From: an uncultured Ruminococcus sp.
GTDB taxonomy: Bacteria; Bacillota; Clostridia; Oscillospirales; Acutalibacteraceae
DNA length: 56,145 nt
Reading direction: 5' to 3'
Assembly: GCA_902768825.1 (NCBI GenBank)
Contig: CACXMR010000007.1
Location: 1-56,145 of the forward strand
The notes beneath the pieces were generated by a model. It was not told the DNA's origin, searched no databases, and saw only the letters and a program-made list of their open reading frames with translations. Shown here piece by piece: positions 26,123 to 33,993 of this stretch. Numbering within the stretch: the stretch's first letter is position 1; each line of letters starts with the position of its first letter. The position numbers were made by a program, and so were the translations under genes.

Positions 26123-27853
26123 ATGGAGGAAGAGGACAGACTGCCGCTGGAGGAATATGTCAAGCTGCCCACCACTGTGGATTTTCAGGTGATAAATACG
26201 CCCCGTTTCCGAGAGTATGCGTCCGACAAGCCATATCTCCACTTTGGCACGGAGCTTGCCAACAACTACATGATAGTATATACTAACGAAAAATATATCA
26301 AGGGTCTGCTGATGGATCTGGGCAGTGATTTCCTGAGCTTCTATCCCAAGATATTGTCGCCGCTGGACAACATCAGCAACGACCGCAGCGGCATTACTCA
26401 GGTGCTCAATCAGCCCTTTCTTGATCTTTCCGGCAGCGGAGTCATAATCGGCTTTGTGGACACGGGCATTGACTACAGGAACAAGGCCTTTCAGTTTGAG
26501 GACGGCACCAGCAAGATACTGAGCATCTGGGACCAGACCATTGACGGCAAAAGAGGTCCGGGGCTTTACTTCGGCTCAGATTACAGCAACGAGGATATCA
26601 ACCTTGCACTGGAAAGCTCCTCGCCGCTGAACCTTGTTCCTCAAACGGACGAGGACGGCCACGGCACCTTCCTTGCCTCGGTAGCGGCTGCAGGAAAGTC
26701 AGAAGGATACATCGGTGCAGCCCCCGGAGCGGATATTATAGCCGTAAAGCTCCGCAGGGCGAGGGACTTTTACATCCGCAGGTACCTGCTGTCACCTGAT
26801 GACCCCAATCTCTATGAGTCATCGGACTTTTTGCTTGGGATAAAGTACATTCTTGACAAGTCCACAGAGTATGACCGTCCGGTGGTAATATGTATAGGCA
26901 TGGGTTCCAATACCAGTGCCCATGACGGCAACACCCTTTTTGAGGACTATATCTCCTTTGTGTCCCAGCGGCCCGGAGTAGCCTTTGTTACCGCCGCAGG
27001 TAACGAGGCCAACGCAAGGCACCACACCCAGGGCAGGCTCTCAGGCAGCAACACCGTTGACAACGTGAGCATCAAGGTGGGCAGGCAGGGTGCATCCTTT
27101 TCGGTGATAATCTTCGGACCGGCATTTGACAAGCTTTCCCTGGGTATCGTCTCGCCCACAGGAGAGGTCATACCGAGAATGCCCTTCCGGTCGGGTCTTG
27201 AATTTTCCGAAAAACTAATCCTTGAAGAGACCCGTGTGTTTATCAGGTACTTCAAGGACATAAACAACAACATGATAGTCGGCTTTGAAAATGCGACAGA
27301 GGGCATCTGGGATATCCGCATTTTTGGTGATTCGGTCATTGACGGGGGCTATTGGGCATGGCTGCCGATTAGCGGACAGGTGTGCAGCGAGGTAGAATTT
27401 TTGCGCCCGGTACCGGAATACACCATTGTCTATCCAGCCGCCGCCCTACGCTCCATCACCTGCGGCTCCTACAATACAGAGGACGGCAGCCTGTCCGTTT
27501 CATCCTCATGGGGCCCCACCAGAATGCCCCGGATGGCTCCGGACTTTGTCGCTCCGGGAGTAGGCGTCCGGGGGATATATCCTGCGGGCTACGGCACCAT
27601 GACAGGAACCAGTGCCGCTGCAGCCATTACCGCAGGAGCCGCTGCCCTGCTGATGGAGTGGGGCATAATAAAGAACAATATGCCCACCATCAACGGCGAC
27701 CTTATCAAAAGCCTGCTCATCGGCGGCTGCACCCGTGACGACGGAATGGTTTATCCCAATGTGAAATGGGGCTATGGCAAGCTGAACCTCTACAACAGCT
27801 TCATTTATTTGAGAGAGACGGCATCGGACTACAAGGATGGGCGCAGTCAGTAA
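26123..27853 (+). CDS. Csp-like subtilisin family (S8) serine protease 2
   Basis: A 576-residue homologue of the preceding gene, with the same order: prodomain (1-100), catalytic core and large insert. The triad is complete: Asp113 in 'GFVDTGIDYRN', His180 in 'EDGHGTFLASV', Ser497 in 'MTGTSAAAAIT'. In C. difficile some Csp proteins are catalytically dead; here neither is. A strong AAAGGAGGAG site lies before the ATG, 17 bases after the first protease. The two presumably arose by duplication. The expected substrate is the pro-form of the SleC-like protein encoded next. Confidence 0.88.
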   Translation: MEEEDRLPLEEYVKLPTTVDFQVINTPRFREYASDKPYLHFGTELANNYMIVYTNEKYIKGLLMDLGSDFLSFYPKILSPLDNISNDRSGITQVLNQPFLDLSGSGVIIGFVDTGIDYRNKAFQFEDGTSKILSIWDQTIDGKRGPGLYFGSDYSNEDINLALESSSPLNLVPQTDEDGHGTFLASVAAAGKSEGYIGAAPGADIIAVKLRRARDFYIRRYLLSPDDPNLYESSDFLLGIKYILDKSTEYDRPVVICIGMGSNTSAHDGNTLFEDYISFVSQRPGVAFVTAAGNEANARHHTQGRLSGSNTVDNVSIKVGRQGASFSVIIFGPAFDKLSLGIVSPTGEVIPRMPFRSGLEFSEKLILEETRVFIRYFKDINNNMIVGFENATEGIWDIRIFGDSVIDGGYWAWLPISGQVCSEVEFLRPVPEYTIVYPAAALRSITCGSYNTEDGSLSVSSSWGPTRMPRMAPDFVAPGVGVRGIYPAGYGTMTGTSAAAAITAGAAALLMEWGIIKNNMPTINGDLIKSLLIGGCTRDDGMVYPNVKWGYGKLNLYNSFIYLRETASDYKDGRSQ

Positions 27854-27922
27854 GCTCCCGGAGCCACGTCCTCTGACTTATCCCTTTTCCATATAACACA
27901 CAATGACCGGAGCGTGATTTTA

Positions 27923-29131
27923 TTGTCAACACCCTTTTTCCCGGATGAAAGCTTTGGACTCCTGAGAGTCAACACCTTTTTAAAGAACCCTGCATTTCCC
28001 GCCGGCGGTGCACAGATAGTCGTTTCCTCAACCGACGGCGAGGTGATTTCTGAGCTTGTCACCAACGCTGAGGGACAGCTGCCGCCTATCCGACTTCCCG
28101 CACCGCCCCTTCAGTTTTCTCAGGACAGCGACATGCCCCGCCCCTTCAGCCAGTATGATCTGACGGCTCTTCTTCCCGGCTATGAAGCCGTAAGCATAGA
28201 GAACATCCAGGTTTTTCCCGACTCCACCGCAGTACAGAACATTTCCTTTACCTCTCCCGAGAGCAACATTGACATTCCCTATCCGGTGCTCTGGGGCGAC
28301 TATCCCGACAAGATTCCCGAATCAGAGATAAAGCGGCTTCCATTTCCTGACAATCTTGTGGTGCTGCCGGAGCCTGTGATACCTGAGTTCATCGTCGTCC
28401 ATGACGGCGTACCGTCAGACAGCAGGGCGCCGGATTACACCCTGACATTCAAGGATTACATCAACAATGTGGCAAGCTCTGAGATCTATGCCACCTGGGA
28501 TCGTGAAGCCCTCAAAGCCAACATCCTTGCGATTATTTCATTTACTCTTAACCGTGTTTACACCGAGTGGTACCGGGGCAAGGGCTATGATTTTACCATT
28601 ACCAGTTCCACTGCCTTTGACCAGGCTTTCTTCTACGGCAGAAATATCTTCCAGGAGATCGCCGAGGTCACTGACGAGATATTCAATCTCTATATCTCAA
28701 AGGCCGACATTACCCAGCCTCTATTCACCCAATACTGTGACGGCAGGCGTGTGAAGCGTGAGGGGTGGCTGAGCCAGTGGGGTTCTTCAGACCTCGCCAG
28801 GCAGGGCTACTCCGCCATCCAGATATTAAAGTATTACTACGGCTACGATATCGTTCTCCGTGAAGCCCGCAAGGTCCAGGGCATACCGATCTCCTTTCCG
28901 GGCATACTCAGAAACGGCTCCCGTGGCTCAAACGTCCGTGTCATTCAGTCCCAGCTCAACAAGATCTCAAACAACTTCCCCCTTATTCCAAAGCTTTCCG
29001 TTGACGGCATCTACGGCCCCAAAACCGAAAACAGCGTCCGTGTTTTTCAGCAGATATTCTCCCTTCCCGTGACCGGCGTGGTCAACTTCCCTACCTGGTA
29101 CAAGATCTCCGACATCTTCAACGCTGTTTAA
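27923..29131 (+). CDS. sleC: SleC-like spore cortex-lytic enzyme
   Basis: A protein of about 402 residues resembling SleC, the lytic transglycosylase that degrades spore cortex in clostridia. The N-terminal part (1-150) is a beta-rich pro-region. The middle 'PEFIVVHDGVPSDSRAPDY' and 'NVASSEIYATW' belongs to the SpoIID-like catalytic domain, in which the Glu of 'SSEIY' is the likely acid. The C-terminus is a peptidoglycan-binding domain ('GSRGSNVRVIQSQLN', 'DGIYGPKTENSVRVFQ'). No ATG fits. I chose TTG 27923, ten bases after GGAG; GTG 27914 is the alternative. It follows two Csp-like proteases, the classical order. A palindrome abuts the stop. Confidence 0.88.
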   Translation: MSTPFFPDESFGLLRVNTFLKNPAFPAGGAQIVVSSTDGEVISELVTNAEGQLPPIRLPAPPLQFSQDSDMPRPFSQYDLTALLPGYEAVSIENIQVFPDSTAVQNISFTSPESNIDIPYPVLWGDYPDKIPESEIKRLPFPDNLVVLPEPVIPEFIVVHDGVPSDSRAPDYTLTFKDYINNVASSEIYATWDREALKANILAIISFTLNRVYTEWYRGKGYDFTITSSTAFDQAFFYGRNIFQEIAEVTDEIFNLYISKADITQPLFTQYCDGRRVKREGWLSQWGSSDLARQGYSAIQILKYYYGYDIVLREARKVQGIPISFPGILRNGSRGSNVRVIQSQLNKISNNFPLIPKLSVDGIYGPKTENSVRVFQQIFSLPVTGVVNFPTWYKISDIFNAV

Positions 29132-29549
29132 AGGGGGGGAATCTTTGTTCAAGTGAACAAAGATTCCCCCCTGACCCCCTTTCAAAAAAGCTGATTCGCG
29201 TTAATTGCTTTTCGGGTATGCCGCTTCTGTTTCCGCGAATCGATAATTAACTAAGAACCGCAAGGGTGCAGCTACAGTTTGGGTTTCTGCCCCGGGAATA
29301 GGGGACAGGAGTAGTATGTACGATGAAAGTCCCCCTCACACAAAAATTCAGTATCCGCTGGATGGAAGTAAGAACCGCAAGGGTGCAGTTACAGTTTGGG
29401 GTTTCTGCCCCAGCGAAATCGGGACAGGAGTAGTATGTACGATGAAAGTTCCCCTGACACAAAAATTCAGTATCCGCTGGATGGAAGTAAGAATCGCAAG
29501 GGTGCAGTTACAGTTTGGGTTTCTGCCCCAGCGAAATCGGAACCGGCGT
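29132..29549. repeat. Intergenic repeat mosaic, locus 5: palindrome plus three tandem units
   Basis: 29134-29170 is a long palindrome (GGGGGGAATCTTTGTTC / GAACAAAGATTCCCCCC) starting right after the sleC stop. A unit beginning AGAACCGCAAGGGTGCAG occurs at 29254, 29371 and 29490 (periods 117 and 119). Each carries ACAGTTTGGG, TTCTGCCCC and, in the first two, GTATGTACGATGAAAGT and CAGTATCCGCTGGATGG. The third unit runs into the end of the HPr-like gene. Confidence 0.9.
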
Positions 29550-29813
29550 CTATGCAGAAAGACCTGTCTGGATGAGATCAACGGCTGTCTCAAGAGCTTC
29601 CGCTTCCTGCTCTCCGTCACAAACAAGCTCAAAATCATTCCCGCACTTTATGCAGGCTGTGACTATGTTAAGAGTGCTCTTGGCATCATACTCGTTTCCG
29701 TTGAATATTATCGAAACCCTGCAGGGATAACGTCCCATCGCTCCGGCGAGAGCCGCCGCTGTCCTGATGTGAAAGCCTTCTTCGTTCATTACCGTAAGAA
29801 CTCTTGATACCAT
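29550..29813 (-). CDS. HPr-like phosphocarrier protein
   Basis: An 87-residue protein of the HPr family, which carries phosphate in the sugar phosphotransferase system. The active-site histidine is at the classical position 15 ('EGFHIRTAA'), with Arg17 kept but Thr in place of the usual Pro18. The regulatory serine is at the classical position 46 ('DAKSTLNIV'), the site of HPr kinase in Firmicutes. Two cysteines (54 and 57) are unusual. The start has AAAGGAG and a good promoter. No other PTS gene is nearby, so it could be the main HPr or a Crh-like regulator. Its stop lies at the edge of the repeat mosaic. Confidence 0.88.
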   Translation of the reverse strand: MVSRVLTVMNEEGFHIRTAAALAGAMGRYPCRVSIIFNGNEYDAKSTLNIVTACIKCGNDFELVCDGEQEAEALETAVDLIQTGLSA

Positions 29814-29892
29814 ATTGATCTCTCCTTTGCTGTGGATTAAGCAGCTAAAGAAAAATCTTGCACTTTTGCCAGATTATTTCCTGCTTGATTAA

Positions 29893-29920
29893 ATTATACC
29901 ATAAATTTAGCCAAAGTCAA
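29893..29920 (-). promoter_or_regulatory. Promoter of the HPr-like gene
   Basis: On the minus strand TTGACT (29915-29920), 16-base spacer, TATAAT (29893-29898), 80 bases before the start. Confidence 0.7.
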
Positions 29921-30031
29921 GCATTATTTATCAATTCTGCTCATATTTGAGCATAATTTGTCATAAATAGAGTTCCTCAGTCAAAGGCCGCACTCCTTCG
30001 AGGGAAAAGTCCTGCACTCTCCTGTTGCCTA

Positions 30032-30060
30032 TTGATAATGCGGCGATATTTTGATATAAT
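30032..30060 (+). promoter_or_regulatory. Promoter of nadE
   Basis: TTGATA (30032-30037), 17-base spacer, TATAAT (30055-30060). It supports the nadE start at 30101 over anything further upstream. Confidence 0.75.
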
Positions 30061-30100
30061 AAAAAAGCAGAAGATGAAAACAATAAAAGGAGGAAAAACA

Positions 30101-30829
30101 ATGTTTGATGCAGAAAAAATAAAAAATGAATGTACAGCCTGGATAAGAGATTTTTTTGATAAGAACGGTCCCGGATGTAATGCGGTTGTCGGAATATCCG
30201 GAGGAAAGGACAGCTCAATCGTAGCGGCTCTCTGCGTTGAGGCTCTCGGAAAGGACAGAGTAATAGGCGTGCTCATGCCCTGCGGCGAGCAGAGCGACCT
30301 GGATAAGGCAAAGCTTTTGGTTGATACATTGGGCATAAAACACTATATCATCAACATCAAGGATGCAGTTGACGGGGTGATAAAGAACATCCCCTTTGAG
30401 CTGCAGGATCAGAGCAGGATAAACCTTCCCCCACGCATCCGCATGGCAACTCTTTATGCTGTATCCCAGAGCAACAACGGACGAGTGGCCAACACCTGCA
30501 ATCTTTCCGAGGACTGGGTGGGTTATTCCACAAGATACGGCGATTCCGTGGGAGATTTCAGCCCATGCTCCATGCTGACAGTGGATGAGGTCAAGCAGAT
30601 CGGCAGGCTCCTGGGACTTCCCTCAGTGCTTGTTGACAAGGTGCCCTCAGACGGGCTTTGCGGCAAGACCGACGAGGACAATCTCGGCTTTACCTATGCA
30701 ATGCTCGACCGCTACATCCGTGAGGGAGTGATAGACGATCCTGTCGCAAAGGAGCGCATCGACACCCTCCACAGGAGAAATCTCTTCAAGCTCCAGCTCA
30801 TGCCCGTATTCAAGCCCTCTGAAGTATGA
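30101..30829 (+). CDS. nadE: Ammonia-dependent NAD synthetase
   Basis: A 242-residue enzyme that amidates nicotinate adenine dinucleotide to NAD with ATP. The pyrophosphatase loop 'GISGGKDSSIVAAL' is at residues 26-39. 'CNLSEDWVGYSTRYGDSVGDFSP' (given here in its two halves, CNLSEDWVGY and STRYGDSVGDF) covers the substrate site, and 'PSDGLCGKTDEDNLGF' the second loop. There is no N-terminal glutaminase domain, so it uses free ammonia. The AAAAGGAGG site fits ATG 30101. It is a single-gene unit with a clear promoter and terminator. Confidence 0.94.
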   Translation: MFDAEKIKNECTAWIRDFFDKNGPGCNAVVGISGGKDSSIVAALCVEALGKDRVIGVLMPCGEQSDLDKAKLLVDTLGIKHYIINIKDAVDGVIKNIPFELQDQSRINLPPRIRMATLYAVSQSNNGRVANTCNLSEDWVGYSTRYGDSVGDFSPCSMLTVDEVKQIGRLLGLPSVLVDKVPSDGLCGKTDEDNLGFTYAMLDRYIREGVIDDPVAKERIDTLHRRNLFKLQLMPVFKPSEV

Positions 30830-30843
30830 TAGTTACACTAAAG

Positions 30844-30880
30844 AGCACCCGTACCTGGTCACAAAACCGGTACGGGTGCT
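30844..30880. terminator. Bidirectional terminator between nadE and the glycan operon
   Basis: A perfect 12-bp stem AGCACCCGTACC / GGTACGGGTGCT between two convergent genes, with TTTGCTT on the plus side and CTCTTTAG on the minus side. Confidence 0.8.
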
Positions 30881-30890
30881 TTGCTTGCTA

Positions 30891-32777
30891 TTATTCCTGA
30901 TCGCCGTCAAGGGGCGGCATATTCAGATATTTTCTCCAGAAGGTCTCCGTCTTGAGTGTCTTTCCGGCCTCTGCATACTGCTGTTCGATCTCCTCTTTGT
31001 GGGTATTGTAATAATCCATTACCCTGTCGTGGCGGGCAACAAGCTCCTCAAACCTTTCCTTGTCCCTTACCCTGAGGTGGGCAGTGTGATCAAAGGCATT
31101 TACAGCAAGTATCTTTTCAGCCATATACTGCTTGGCAGGATCGTCAAACCAGTCATAGGCGATCACCGCAATTTTCTTCTTCAGAGCACTGTCCTGAAGA
31201 GTCTGACCGTTGCAGGTCTTTTCATATCTTTCCAGCTCCATAGGAGTCAGCGGAGTCTGGTTCTTCTGATAAATGGTGCTGTAGTCTATCGGGATGTCAC
31301 GGTAAGCCGATTCCGCAACAAACATAGCCTCGTTTTTCTTGGCGTGTTCCTTCATTATCCTTTCGCCCTCTGGTGTGAAAAGGAACTCAGGACCGTTGCA
31401 AAACTCCTCCACCGCATCAAGAAGCAGCTCACAGTTGTTATAGGCAAGCCTGCGAAGCTCCTTCCAGAAGAAGCCCTCTATGCGCTCAATAAAATCAATA
31501 TCCTTGCAGATTCCGCTGACAGCCTGGATTATCAGACTGTTCCTGTGGACCATGTACAGCTCCAATGCGGCATTGAACTTTGTTGAGAAGCCTCTGTGCC
31601 AGATGCAGATTCCGTTGAGAGTCAGGAACTCAGCATTGTTTGCAAGGCTGAACTCTACATCGTCTCCACGGATAAACAGCGGCAGTGGGAGCCTGTCACG
31701 CTTTATCATTCCGACGGGCACACAGCAGTACCACCAGCCGGCATAGGAGTTTTTGTGGTAATTAAACTCACGCTCATTTTTCAGCACTGAATCCCAGCGG
31801 CACATATCAAAGTCAGTTTTGTTGGGACCGTAGGAGCCGTCGTCATGTACAAAACCAACATCCTCGTGCTGGATGTTCATTTTCTCATAAAACAGCATAG
31901 CTCCGCTTATGTACCGATTGGAGTATTCCGGTCTGAGCAGCGCCAGCAGGGAATAGGTCCTCACGAAGGCTTCGGGCAGGACAAGCACATCATCATCCAT
32001 GAGAAGAACATGGGTCGGTCTGAAATCCTTGTCGTTTATAGCCTCGATCATTCCCCGTGTATAGCCTCCGGAGCCGCCGGTGTTTTCATTGGGGAGCAGC
32101 TCCATGTAATCGCTTTCAAAGTCCTCCGGGTCAAGGGTACGGCCGTTGTCTATGATGCGCACCTTGATGTGATCCCTGGCAGGCTCGTCGGTGTAGAACA
32201 GCTCCTTCTCAAGAAGAGACATATTGCTGATGATATATTCCTCTTTTTTGAAGGTAACAGTCGTCAGTGCTATGCGCACATCATTTATCATGCTCCTGTC
32301 AATAAAGGTGTTCCAGCCGCCCTCATAGAACCAGAAGTTGACATCCCCCGGCTTTCTTTCCGGGTTGCCGCTGCCCATCACCCTGATACGGAAGCCGATC
32401 ACCGAGCATTTTGTATCCTTGGGAACAGGGATGTTTATATCTGTCTTTTCGTCCAGATGATATTCCCTGGTGCCAAGGGTCTCCTTGCTTATGTCGCTGC
32501 CGTCGGTGTAATGCCCGAACATGGTTATCCTGAAATCACCCTTGCATACAAGGCTCAGGGAAACATTGTCGACCTTTCCATACTTGCGCCACTTAGACAG
32601 TGAGCAGGCATTGAAATATGTGAAGAACTCAGCAAACTCACCGGGTCTGAGGGTATAGGCTGAGATAGTCTTGTTATAGCGGAGCGTGTCTCCACGGTAC
32701 ATCATTTCCCCGTATTGTTCCAGGCTCCTCTTGTTTTCTATCAGAATGTTCTGAAGCTTGAATCTTATGTTACCCAA
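30891..32777 (-). CDS. GlfT2-like galactofuranosyltransferase
   Basis: A 628-residue glycosyltransferase resembling mycobacterial GlfT2, which builds galactofuranan. An N-terminal beta-sandwich (about 1-160) precedes a GT-A core. The metal motif 'LLMDDDVLV' has Asp261-263, 'GGSGGYTRGM' lies before it, and 'CIWHRGFSTKFN' holds the likely base region. The C-terminus is helical. No signal peptide: it works on the inner membrane face with a lipid-linked acceptor. It is the third gene of the operon and overlaps the preceding gene by eight bases. A galactofuranose donor would need UDP-galactopyranose mutase, not seen here; galE supplies UDP-galactose. Confidence 0.85.
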   Translation of the reverse strand: MGNIRFKLQNILIENKRSLEQYGEMMYRGDTLRYNKTISAYTLRPGEFAEFFTYFNACSLSKWRKYGKVDNVSLSLVCKGDFRITMFGHYTDGSDISKETLGTREYHLDEKTDINIPVPKDTKCSVIGFRIRVMGSGNPERKPGDVNFWFYEGGWNTFIDRSMINDVRIALTTVTFKKEEYIISNMSLLEKELFYTDEPARDHIKVRIIDNGRTLDPEDFESDYMELLPNENTGGSGGYTRGMIEAINDKDFRPTHVLLMDDDVLVLPEAFVRTYSLLALLRPEYSNRYISGAMLFYEKMNIQHEDVGFVHDDGSYGPNKTDFDMCRWDSVLKNEREFNYHKNSYAGWWYCCVPVGMIKRDRLPLPLFIRGDDVEFSLANNAEFLTLNGICIWHRGFSTKFNAALELYMVHRNSLIIQAVSGICKDIDFIERIEGFFWKELRRLAYNNCELLLDAVEEFCNGPEFLFTPEGERIMKEHAKKNEAMFVAESAYRDIPIDYSTIYQKNQTPLTPMELERYEKTCNGQTLQDSALKKKIAVIAYDWFDDPAKQYMAEKILAVNAFDHTAHLRVRDKERFEELVARHDRVMDYYNTHKEEIEQQYAEAGKTLKTETFWRKYLNMPPLDGDQE

Positions 32778-33957
32778 TGTCCTGAGCCTCCTTATCAGCG
32801 GGTGAAAGCCTGCTCCTCAGCCATCCGGCAGACTGCTCCTTCATGGCGCTGAGCTTTCTGTTCACCTTGTTATATCTTATGGGCATACGGAAAAGGTATT
32901 CCTTATCCTTGAAGTCGTCATCCACGTTTACCATCCTGTCCTCAAGACCCAGAGATGACAGCAGGGCATAGACGTTGTTGAGTCCGTCATAGCTGAGCGA
33001 ATCAATAAACACAAAGGGCTTGTTGAAGATTATGGCAAAGCAGACACCGTAATAGTCGTCTGTAATTACAAATTCGCTGTGTATCATGTAGTAGAGCCAG
33101 TCCTCCACAGTAATATGGAAGGCTACATCCAGGCCAAACATCTCCCGTGATTCCGGAAAAGCGTTGATATCGATAAAGCTGCGCATCGGGCTGAAGGACC
33201 TTGACGCAAGGATATCGTTTCCAAGGAGAACAAACTCCCTCTTTCTCTTGCTGCCGCCCTTTATGTAGGTAAAAATGAATGTGCTGTCAGATTCCTGTCC
33301 CCGGCAGGGTGCATTTGCGGCGGCTTTTTCATATTCCTCTGTGCTGCAGAGAAACACCGGATCAAGTACGGTCTCGCCGTCAATGCCAAACCTGCTGTAG
33401 AGTATGTCAGCGCTGATGTAGTTGTTTACTGAGACTGCGTCAAAGCTTGAGAGCAGCTTTCCGCAGGCCTTCTGGTCATCGCCGTAGGGGCCTGAATAGC
33501 TGTAACCAAAGGAAGTAGCATAGCTCAGCTTTATCCTGTCCTCCGGCACATAATCCAGAAAGTAATGCTTCCCCGACTGCTTGCCGCAGACCTTGTAGCT
33601 CCAGATAACATCGGACCCCACAATAAAGGCGTCCTTGTCATAGATGATCCATTCCATGATGCTGGGGTCATCTGCGACAGGCTCAACCTCGCAGTATTTG
33701 TAAATGAACTTGCCGGCAATATTGTCCGGGTCGGCGTAATGATCCGTCCACAGCTCCGGTGGCTTATTCATCAGATGAGCGTCCCAGCCAAAGCTCCTGA
33801 CAGTGTTGTAGAGCGCAAAGGCAGTAAGGATGCTGCCGTAATCCAGCCCGAACCACAATGTTTCCAGCAAGGCAAGGGGTCTTTCCTTTTCTTCGCCGTC
33901 AAAGAAGGCCTCCGCCAGATCAAACTCCTCCTCATTGACGATGTCATTGTTATCCAT
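32770..33957 (-). CDS. Polysaccharide pyruvyl transferase family protein
   Basis: A 395-residue protein of the CsaB/WcaK family (polysaccharide pyruvyl transferase), which adds ketal pyruvate to wall or capsule sugars. Typical motifs are 'FGLDYGSILTAFALYNTV' (about residues 36-53), 'FIVGSDVIWSY' and 'FVITDDYYGVCFAII' near the C-terminal domain. An acidic N-terminal tail of about 25 residues is extra. It lies 36 bases after the large fusion gene, whose N-terminal domain belongs to the same family, and overlaps the galactofuranosyltransferase gene. It probably decorates the same surface glycan. Confidence 0.85.
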   Translation of the reverse strand: MDNNDIVNEEEFDLAEAFFDGEEKERPLALLETLWFGLDYGSILTAFALYNTVRSFGWDAHLMNKPPELWTDHYADPDNIAGKFIYKYCEVEPVADDPSIMEWIIYDKDAFIVGSDVIWSYKVCGKQSGKHYFLDYVPEDRIKLSYATSFGYSYSGPYGDDQKACGKLLSSFDAVSVNNYISADILYSRFGIDGETVLDPVFLCSTEEYEKAAANAPCRGQESDSTFIFTYIKGGSKRKREFVLLGNDILASRSFSPMRSFIDINAFPESREMFGLDVAFHITVEDWLYYMIHSEFVITDDYYGVCFAIIFNKPFVFIDSLSYDGLNNVYALLSSLGLEDRMVNVDDDFKDKEYLFRMPIRYNKVNRKLSAMKEQSAGWLRSRLSPADKEAQDIG

Positions 33958-33993
33958 TGAACTTCACTCCTGTCTCAACCGATTCAGTCGGTA

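Noticed and set aside
24429-27853. Subtilases as lantibiotic leader peptidases
   Set aside because: No lantibiotic synthetase or precursor is nearby, and the following SleC-like gene gives a better explanation.
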